In this document: one piece after another, positions 57,189 to 64,000 of the stretch
Position numbering within the stretch: position 1 is the first letter of the stretch
How the letters are laid out: each line of letters starts with the position of its first letter
NCBI GenBank assembly: GCA_026545765.1
Contig: JAIFAC010000050.1
Coordinates: 1 to 64,000 of the forward strand
Direction: 5' to 3'
From: Plantago major
Lineage: Eukaryota; Streptophyta; Magnoliopsida; Lamiales; Plantaginaceae
Length of the DNA stretch: 64,000 bases
Notes under the pieces: model-generated
What the model saw: the letters and a program-made list of their open reading frames with translations, nothing else
The model's database searches: none
Told to the model about the DNA's origin: nothing
Made by a program: the position numbers and the translations under genes

Positions 57189-57840
57189 CTATCCTCTTCG
57201 ATTTGTGCTAGATGGTGGTGGTGGTGGCAATTGTTCGATATCACCATTTCGCCTCGCCTTTTTCTTCATAGGAGGTCTCCTCTTAGGTTGTGAACCTTCC
57301 CCCTGATGAAGTTGTCCCTGTCCTTCCCCCTTAGACATGTGTTGCTCACCTTCATTTAGTTTCTCTTGCAGTTGGTGAGAAAGTGTCTCATTGATGTTGT
57401 CAGCAAGCTTCTTCAGAGAGGTGAAGCTTTCCTGCATCTTTTGTTGATCAACTTGTAGATTATGGAGAAGGCCAGTGGTAGGGAGCATAATCTCTTCCAG
57501 CATTTTGTTCTGTCCATTTATAGCACTCAGAGCGGCTCTGGCTTGCTGGAGAGCTTGTTCCACCTTATTCCCCACTTTGTCATTATCTGGAAAGAGATCT
57601 TTCTGAGTAACAACAAGACTTATTGTTCTTCTAAGCATGATATCCATGAAATCTTTCAGATAGGGGTTTTCAGCACGAGTGATCCTCTTATTTTCTTCAT
57701 TCAGGCTGTGAATAACATCAGCATTATATTGGGTTCTATTGGTTCCCATCCTTTGAAACTCCAGTGGTTGCTGGGTTAGGTTCTTCTGGATTTATAATTT
57801 GTCTTTTCCATCCAGAAACCATATGCCTTTCAATCACTCC
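57189..57840 (-). pseudogene. Post-pol ORF of copia element 2, coiled-coil part
   Basis: 186 codons open (57749-57189): VIHSLNEENKRITRAENPYL, QKDLFPDNDKVGNKVEQALQ, a long coiled coil (LLHNLQVDQQKMQESFTSLK, HQLQEKLNEGEQHMSKGEG), then a Pro-rich PPPPPSSTNRRG end. Here the frame runs straight through the site where copia element 1 carries the 3.26-kb solo LTR, which proves that insertion. Confidence 0.7.
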
Positions 57841-58103
57841 CCCTGATGACCAACTCTGGGATAGGTTTCTATCTGGTCTATCACTATCATTTTCATCATC
57901 ATCATCATCAGATAGTCCTAAGTTGAAGTCTAGTCCATCCTCATCTTCAAGAGTTCAAAGAAGGTGTCAGTCACATCGACTTAGTCTCTCTCTCCCTTTT
58001 TCTCTTTCTAAACACCGCCATCCGAGGGGGGTCCAAGGGCAACGAAGTGAAAAGAAAAGAAAAAGGGTATTTGTAAGCGAGACCATGTTTAGGCTCAACA
58101 TCG

Positions 58104-58298
58104 GTAGGTACTTTCGATGAGCTACGGCGGCATCAGAGGTGGTCCCGTCCAACCAACCTCTGTGGTCAAGGGAAGGTCCGAGGGTAATCGCCGAGTATAC
58201 GGTACCTTTGATGAGCTACGGTGGCGCATCAGAGGCAGGTCCCGTCCGAACCAACCTTTGTGGTCAAGGGAAGGTCCGGAGGGTAATCGCTCGAGTAT
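58104..58298. repeat. Tandem duplication of about 95 bp upstream of the antisense promoter
   Basis: Two copies containing GATGAGCTACGG, GGTCCCGTCC and TGGTCAAGGGAAGGTCCG, starting near 58104 and 58200. The second copy differs by a few small insertions (CGCATC, GGCAGGTCC). Confidence 0.8.
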
Positions 58299-58552
58299 AC
58301 GAGGTTCCTCGTGTGGGCGAATTATGTTGGACTGATAAGCCGCTAGGCGTCCGAGAAGAGGATAATCCGAACTCTCGTTGTCTCGCCGCCAGAGTGGGAG
58401 AGTTGTTGTATTCGCTCATCCTCAAGTAAATTTGTTGTACCAATTCGCTATTTCACTTGGTATAATTGTAGTATGCCATTGGATGAACCTTGATCTTCCA
58501 TTGAGATTTAATCCCAAAAATCGTGACGGTTGGTGTTCCAAATATGACCCTC

Positions 58553-58560
58553 TATAAATA
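58553..58560 (+). promoter_or_regulatory. TATA box of the antisense gene of TAT element 2
   Basis: CCCTCTATAAATAGAGGGGT, followed by a leader and, at 58713-58718, a GTAAGT splice donor. Same layout as in TAT element 1. Confidence 0.6.
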
Positions 58561-61500
58561 GAGGGGTCGCGCTTCATTTCTCACCGTTAGAGAGAGAATT
58601 TTCGATTCTAAGTATATCCGGGCGACGCCCAACGATCCAAGCGAGCAATCAAGAGGTTCAAACGTAATTTCGCATAAAATCCGTACATTTCTATCCAACC
58701 ATCCGAGTCCAAGTAAGTTCACTTGTCTCGCCTTATGATTAAATTCTCTGTTGTCTTTCATCTTCCATCGCTCGATGCATGCTTATGATGTGTATTATAG
58801 TTCTAATACTCCATACGCTCAATGTTGACTAACTCCGAATCAAAGATCGCATCGACCAACTAATCTCACCGGGAAAGCCAGAGTGTTGGCTATAAACCAC
58901 CACTTTAATATACATAAACGACCTCTGGATCGCCACCTTAAAGCTACGAAATTGCTTTCCTTTCCCTAGGATGTCCGAGAGTGATAGCCAAAATCGATCC
59001 AAGGTCGAGGGATATGACCGCGATATCTTTAACCGATAGCTCCGAGGAAATTGAGATCGAGATGACGAAGTATTGAGGTGGAACAAGCGCCCATCCGAGC
59101 CGGGAGAGCCCGAGGTAAGTTCCTTACTTCAAGTTAGTTGTTCGATCCCGTCCTCCGAGGCGCCGGATTATCTGTGAGTGTCCCATGCAAAGTTATCAGC
59201 GGCTCAAGAAACAAGTTCATGAAGTTATAGGAACTGTCAGCCTGGTCGGGCTAAGAATCAACTCCCTTAGAGATCCGATCCTTAATTCGCAACCTTGGTT
59301 ATAATTTTAGAGTAATCCTAATCGAGTCCTGCTTCCCGGATCCGCAGGAGCCACCATCGAGGAAGTTCATGATACCTCGTAAGCACCTCCCAATTTGGGC
59401 ATCTTCAAGAGGGTGAGGAGGATCGTGCAAGTCGTCAGCCTCTTCAGATCGTCAGAGTTAGCGCCCTCATCCGAGGAGGATGAGGCATAGGTAAAAGGGC
59501 CCAAGATTCCGGTTCAAGAGGAAGAAAGTGTAGAGCTATCCGCCATATGCTCCGTGTGAAATCACGGACAAGCAGTCGGCAGATGGCCGAGGAAGAGCGT
59601 CCGGAGAGGCCGAGGAAGGGTGAGGACGATTCAAGTAAAGTTCCCTGCCTAAAGACGAGGTCACCACCCCGATCCGGAGGGCGAGTTGAATGAGGACGGC
59701 ATTTTGCTTACTTGTGCCTCACCATCCGAGCCGAGGAAGTGGATGAGCTCCGGAGGAGATATGAGATCCCGAGTGTGGAGATTCTTATCCTGCATTTAAT
59801 CTCATGCGTTCTACAATCCGGCCCCGGATACATGTGTGTCCATGAGATAAGTCTCCATCATGGGTGGCGCTACCAGACGTCCGAAGTTTCGAGATTTTGA
59901 ACAAGATGGGTCGAGTCCGCACTGCATCATCCCCAACTCCTCGGAACTGATGCATCGGGTCTTATGTAAATATAAAGGCATCCCGCCACATTCGATAATT
60001 TTCGTAAATTATTCAACATAAGTGTAAGTAATAGGAACGCATGGTTCTATACGCTCAGATGTCGCCAGCGTACACGCTTTTTGTCAATTCCCTCGCTGGG
60101 AATCCAATGGTTTAAGAGGTATATTTTCGTGCGGCCCGCACTGAAACCCGGCCAATCCGAAGAGGAGAGACCCACGTGGCATTTTGAGAAAAAGTTCTTC
60201 CGAGGCAAGCTGCCAGATTGGAAGCCACCGGCACGGAACATCTCTTTGTGGATGCAAGCGCTCCATCGGAGTCAAGAGCTGGAAAAGTACTTCCGAGGGC
60301 TGATATGTCAGCCTCTTCCGTACCTAGACGGTTTATCCGAGCCCAGCTTTTGTGATAATATGGAGGACCTGAGTAAGTGATCCTTCTTTAATCTGGTGGT
60401 CGATTCGTCCGTGAATTTGTCTATTTATTCCGCAAGTGTAGCTTTTTGTCATTCGGATGTGTAGCTAGTGGTTTAACTCTCATTCGATGTGTAGCTTTTG
60501 GTTCGAGTATACGATGGCAACCATGCGGAGTCAAGTGTCAACAAAATGTCATAGCAATGAAGGAAATGGCGTAGGTTCCCAACCCAATTATCAAGACTTC
60601 CACCGCATTCTGATGGAAGAGCCAAGAAATGCTGCCGTGTTCGAGTGGAGGAGTCTCGAGAGTCGCAAGGCGAAGAGGCCCAAACTATCCCTACTCCGGA
60701 CAAGGGTAAGGTGGTCGGGTCTAAGGGCTCGAGGAAGCCTCCAAGATCCGTGTCCCGAGATCCCGCCAGTGGATCGAGCGCTGCAGCTGCAAAAAAGTGC
60801 CCCTCCGAAGGTCAGAATCCTCCCGCTAAAAAAGGCAAGGGGAAGATGAGCGAGGCGCCCGAGCTGGATTCGGATGCTGAGGTTGCTCGCTGGTTGCCGG
60901 AGTTGGAGCGGATTTCGTAGTTGGCCGCCAACGCAAGGTAAGTAAGTGTTTTGGTTATTTTGTTATCTTCCGCGATTCGAGATATCTAAACGCTTGTGAT
61001 ATCTCTATTTTTAGCTTGTCATTGTGGAAGCATGCTCCTTGGTAGTCGCCGAGGGCTACCCTAGAAGAGGATTTGGCTAAGGCCGAGGTCCTGCTATTGA
61101 AACGTCCTTGAACAAAGACTTGAGCGCCTAAAGAAGGCCATAGTCGCTAAACAGAGGCCGAGCCTGAGACGGCCAAGATGAAAAGTGCCATCCGATCTTT
61201 GAAACCGACTTGAAAGTGCACCAAGATAGTTTGACGAGTTCGTGTGTCTCTGACTTTCAAGGATATGATCGAAGAGCTTCGTGGTCCCACAAGGTCGCCA
61301 AGATTTCCTTGCTGACTCGCAAGTTTTTGTTCGAGTCGGCATGACGAGGCCCGCCAAGACGGGTTCGATGCGTACCGTGGACCAAAGGTCGAGGAAGGTG
61401 GATACCGAATGATCGCGACTTGGAGGCCGAGGGAGGTCCGCCTTTAAGAATGGAGATGGATCGCCTTTGCTCCGAGGGTGTCTTGGACGAAGACCGCCAA

Positions 61501-62000
61501 GTGTGAATTTGTGGAGCCGGTCTCATTTAGCCTGAGGGCAAGAAGTACAATCATGGCGGTCCGCATTCTCCCACCCTTCGTCCCGGGTGCTTATGTCCAA
61601 AGGTTTTCGCTCCTTTCGAGGATCACTGAACACAACCGAGACCGGCCGCCTGGGCTCGTGGCTTCGATCACGACCTAGACTTGATGCAACATGTCCGCCT
61701 TCCAGAAGAGGTTGAGGCTCGAGAGAACGGAGGTTAGCCCAGCAGCCCAACAAAGAAGGTCAAGCGCCCGAGAAGGATACGGGGTCCCTCTCCGCCTCAC
61801 TTAGTTCGTCCGAGCGCGGCAAGAAAGACGGGTATGCCCCGGTTTTTGTAGTAGGTGCCTTCGGCCTAAAAGCAATGTTGTCCTTTTGCTCATCATCTTT
61901 GTTGTATAAACATATACTTGTCTTGATGAATGTTGTTGGTTCTGGCCCCTTGTGGCTCGGAACTATTTTTGTCACCGAATGCTAATGTTGTCGCTACATT
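58561..62000 (+). pseudogene. Antisense multi-exon gene of TAT element 2 (Transposase_28-like)
   Basis: Better preserved than in element 1. The leader exon ends at 58712. The conserved domain exon near 59712-59900 reads VDELRRRYEIPS and GPGYMCVHEISLHHGWRYQT. The next exon, about 60070-60372, reads VKRYIFVRPALKPGQSEEER, FFRGKLPDWKPP and ends at a GTAAGT (60373). A basic, low-complexity exon (KGKVVGSKGSRKPPRSVSRD, AAAAKKCPSEGQNPPAKKGK) ends at GTAAGT (60938). The last exon starts after TTTTTAG (61015) and encodes coiled-coil text. I recognise the first domain as the putative gypsy-type transposon (Transposase_28) family. In an intact copy the protein would be several hundred residues; here stops (for example at 60918) break it. 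Confidence 0.65.
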
Positions 62001-62551
62001 CGCTGCTTAATTTCAGATTTGCCTAGTAACTCATCAACTCGTAAATTCGGATAATGGGTTCGGACCCTTGAGATTCAAACCGCCGGAACGTTAATTTGCC
62101 TGATGCAAATTCTCCTTTGCGGGACGATCAACCATTGTACCCATCCGAATCGGAATCTTTAATAGAAATAAGCCGGATCACGAACGGTTCGGAGCCACGT
62201 CTTAGAGTGACAAGGCTTGCGACAAAGAGAGTTTCCTTGTATCGTGATAAGTAGTGACGATTCGGACGTTGACTTGGTGTGTCATCCCGAGTCATGCAGA
62301 CTTGTGAGATAGTGAAAAGATGATCAGCATTAAGTACAGGGTGACTCTATACGAATCATAGTTGCTTCGGATGTTGTTGTGTCAGCCCCGAGCTTGATAC
62401 GTTCGAGTGAGTAACTTAGTCAATGTCACCGACCGTATGGATGGATTATTGGGTTGGGCCAATGGAAGCCGAAGAGTCAGGCCCATGTTCGGCCCAAGCC
62501 CAATTCGGTGGATATGGGACACGTGTCCGCTTCTAATTGGTCCTCTCTTTC
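62001..62551. other. Spacer between the two antisense units of TAT element 2
   Basis: No gene. The last 80 bases contain GGGCC and GACACGTGTCC strings shared with the region upstream of the integrase-proximal promoter in TAT element 1; GACACGTGTC is a palindrome with a G-box core (CACGTG). Confidence 0.45.
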
Positions 62552-62559
62552 TATATATA
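62552..62559 (+). promoter_or_regulatory. Second antisense TATA box of TAT element 2
   Basis: TTTCTATATATACCACTGC, about 30 bases after the G-box-like palindrome. Counterpart of 43280-43287. Confidence 0.5.
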
Positions 62560-62579
62560 CCACTGCTTTGTACGGCTTT

Positions 62580-63740
62580 TCATTAGGACATTTCTCCCTT
62601 TTATAGTAACCAAAGGTCCGGAGCTCGAGTCCGAGCAGCTGGCTAGCATGTTTATACCATCACTCTTGCGCGTGATCTTGTCCCAAAGGTTTCTCCGATG
62701 CTTCGGAAGTCTACCCGGGTTGGTTCACGGTGAGAGTTTTGGAAATTAAATTGCTCGGATAGCTAGCCTCGGATCTTCGAGGATACGGTCCGTGCCGAGC
62801 GAGGCCTGAAATCTTTGCCAATCAATTCCTCTGATCGTCAGGCTAATCTTCTTTCTCCGGGGCTGTGGTCTATATCCGTGACTTTTAGCCCCGGAGAGGT
62901 AGATTAGCTGGATGGTTTGGGGATTTTTATACGACTGTGTTCTGAGCCTCGATACATCCGAAGCACTCCGCCCATGGTATGTGCCCGGGGGGCGATGAGT
63001 CAGCATAGTTGGTGTGGTAGAATCCCTTCCAGTATTTCGAGGTCCGGTGTAAGATCTGCCCGAGATGTTGGAAGGCATTCTGTCAAGCCTGTTGTGTTCC
63101 GAGTCATTCGTCCTTTGGATCGAAGGTACAGATTTTATCCTCCATGATTTTGCCTGCTCTCGAAAGTCCGTGATCCGAGCAGCCGGGTCATGGTGGTTTC
63201 GTTCCATAATTGAAGGCTCTAGGGAGCTACTTGCAATTCTGGGATGAAGTACCTGACAGTGCCGGTTTTGTTGGAACTCGGAACAGTTGGAGCCTCCGGA
63301 GTGATTTGGACATTCCGACTATCCGGGCTGGTTGCCTTCCAAGTACTTCAAATCGGAGAGATTTGTGTACTATAATCCGCAAAGGCGATCCAATTGTTGG
63401 AGTGTTTCTTGCTTACGGAGTTGCTCTCGCTTACTTGGGAGTTGCGAAGCATCGCCTAAATGTTTGGAAAGACCTTGACTATCCCGGTCGGCCGCTTCTA
63501 GTTCCCAGGTAATCCGAGGTGGACTCCTGAAGTTCTTAATGAGGAGCAGTTTTGGGAGCTGAGATGGGGAATTCCTTTCTTCATTCGGAGCATCCGCTGA
63601 TGTGGGAACAACTATGATCGGACTTAGCTAGGTTCGGGGGACCAAGGTTAAGTTAGAATAGGTACCTGCTTTTATAGGGTAGATTAGAGCTCTTCGGACC
63701 CTAGCCTTGCAATTCTGCCTGTTGCTAAATAAAGTTTTTG
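62580..63740 (+). other. Second antisense transcription unit of TAT element 2
   Basis: From the TATA box at 62552 a leader runs to a possible donor (GTTCACG|GTGAGAG near 62730). The sequence then runs to a poly(A) signal AATAAA at 63728-63733, about 90 bases before the block shared with TAT element 1. Open pieces exist (for example ILHDFACSRKSVIRAAGSWW near 63140) but none has a known family and reading frames change often. It could be coding with indels or a non-coding RNA. Confidence 0.35.
63728..63733 (+). terminator. Poly(A) signal AATAAA
   Basis: TGCTAAATAAAGTTTTTG, placed where the second antisense unit would end, followed by a T/G-rich stretch typical of plant polyadenylation regions. 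Confidence 0.45.
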
Positions 63741-64000
63741 CTCTCGTCTTTGTGGGATGTTGTTTTCATGGTGTTGATCCGATCCGGATCAGTGTATGAT
63801 GTAGTTTCGGATCGAGTAGTTAAACAATGTTTAACAATGTTTATGAAATCACAGTTGTATTGATTTGACGGAAATCGAATTACAACTTGAGGGCTTCGAG
63901 GCCTTTTCAAAAAACCAACACAAAAAATAGATCGACAAGATAAAGGAAGGTGACAGTCGTTGCCACGCTCCTTCTCTAAGTGTAAAACTTTCGGAGATTC
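63741..64000. other. TAT element 2 internal DNA next to integrase
   Basis: No gene on the plus strand. 63840-63900 matches in reverse the sequence right after integrase in TAT element 1 (GAAATCGAATTACAACTTGA against its counterpart at 42830). Confidence 0.5.

Larger units (their letters stand above)
53434..57960 (-). mobile_element. Copia element 2, 3' part only, opposite orientation
   Basis: Contains the 3' LTR, polypurine tract and the post-pol gene of the same family as copia element 1. Gag and pol are absent from the window: homology to element 1 stops near 57950 (element 1 position about 30358), where unrelated TAT-type DNA begins. Whether the rest lies beyond a nested insertion or is lost cannot be decided here. 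Confidence 0.8.
57951..64000 (-). mobile_element. TAT element 2, 3' part (minus orientation), running off the window
   Basis: Contains the block that in TAT element 1 lies between integrase and 3' LTR. Orientation follows from its transcription unit on the plus strand (antisense in element 1) and from a block at 63840-63900 that matches, in reverse, 42822-42875 just after integrase. Integrase should therefore lie beyond 64000. The left boundary is uncertain: TGTCAGTCACATCG at 57965 after GAAGG could be an LTR end, but no complete LTR was recognised. Confidence 0.6.

Noticed and set aside
57965-58800. Complete 3' LTR of TAT element 2
   Set aside because: TG start and a possible GAAGG target are present, but there is no partner LTR in the window, no minus-strand TATA box and no recognisable inner end.

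Overview
The window looks like nuclear DNA of a flowering plant, probably a eudicot. It holds plant LTR retrotransposons of both superfamilies, a plant L1-type LINE, PIF/Harbinger and Mutator-like DNA elements, fragments of plastid matK and rbcL, and the remains of one or two ordinary intron-bearing plant genes. I saw no bacterial gene, rRNA gene or CRISPR array. Almost the whole window is transposable-element DNA and most coding frames in it are broken. I cannot name the species.

Left part, 1-10.8 kb: AT-rich intergenic DNA. It holds a possible short gene (440-976, minus), a foldback MITE (about 1380-1690), and a recognisable two-exon plant gene on the minus strand (3763 to 2670) for a small, probably plastid-targeted cysteine-rich protein. 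An inverted-repeat element with an 8-bp target duplication (8528-10402) encloses a mosaic of plastid DNA (matK and rbcL pieces). A small hAT-like MITE follows.

10.8-17.0 kb: a dead PIF/Harbinger element. Its transposase remnant lies at 11.9-13.0 kb. Its 3' half contains an array of about 183-bp satellite-like repeats, which is itself split by a 1.78-kb Mutator-like element flanked by a 9-bp duplication (14121-15903).

17.1-53.4 kb: one minus-strand LINE, split in two. Endonuclease and early reverse transcriptase lie at 51.8-53.4 kb; the rest of the RT, the zinc finger and RNase H lie at 17.1-19.4 kb. The split is a 32-kb Ty1/copia element of SIRE/Maximus type (19442-51809, TSD TTGAG) with long post-pol open reading frames. 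Three further insertions sit inside it, each with its own 5-bp duplication: a 3.26-kb solo LTR of Tekay-like type (30706-33966, ATCTT), a complete 13-kb Ty3/gypsy TAT-lineage element (36039-49110, GAGGT), and a solo LTR of a related copia family (49266-50779, GAGAC).

53.4-64 kb: the 3' part of a second copia element of the same family in the opposite orientation (3' LTR 53434-54966, post-pol ORFs to about 57.95 kb), interrupted by a 0.9-kb solo LTR (55358-56254, AGGAG). It adjoins the 3' part of a second TAT-lineage element lying on the minus strand.

The most interesting system is the block between integrase and 3' LTR of the two TAT-type elements. In both copies it carries, antisense to gag-pol, a TATA box, a short leader ending in a GTAAGT donor, several exons encoding a protein with a shared GYMCVHE motif (the putative gypsy-type transposon, Transposase_28-like, family) and a coiled coil, and then a second antisense promoter near integrase. 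A second general point is technical: LTR pairs differ mainly by tiny gaps at CAG/CTG/CCG sites, which suggests systematic read errors at methylated CHG sites. Many frameshifts here may therefore be artefacts.
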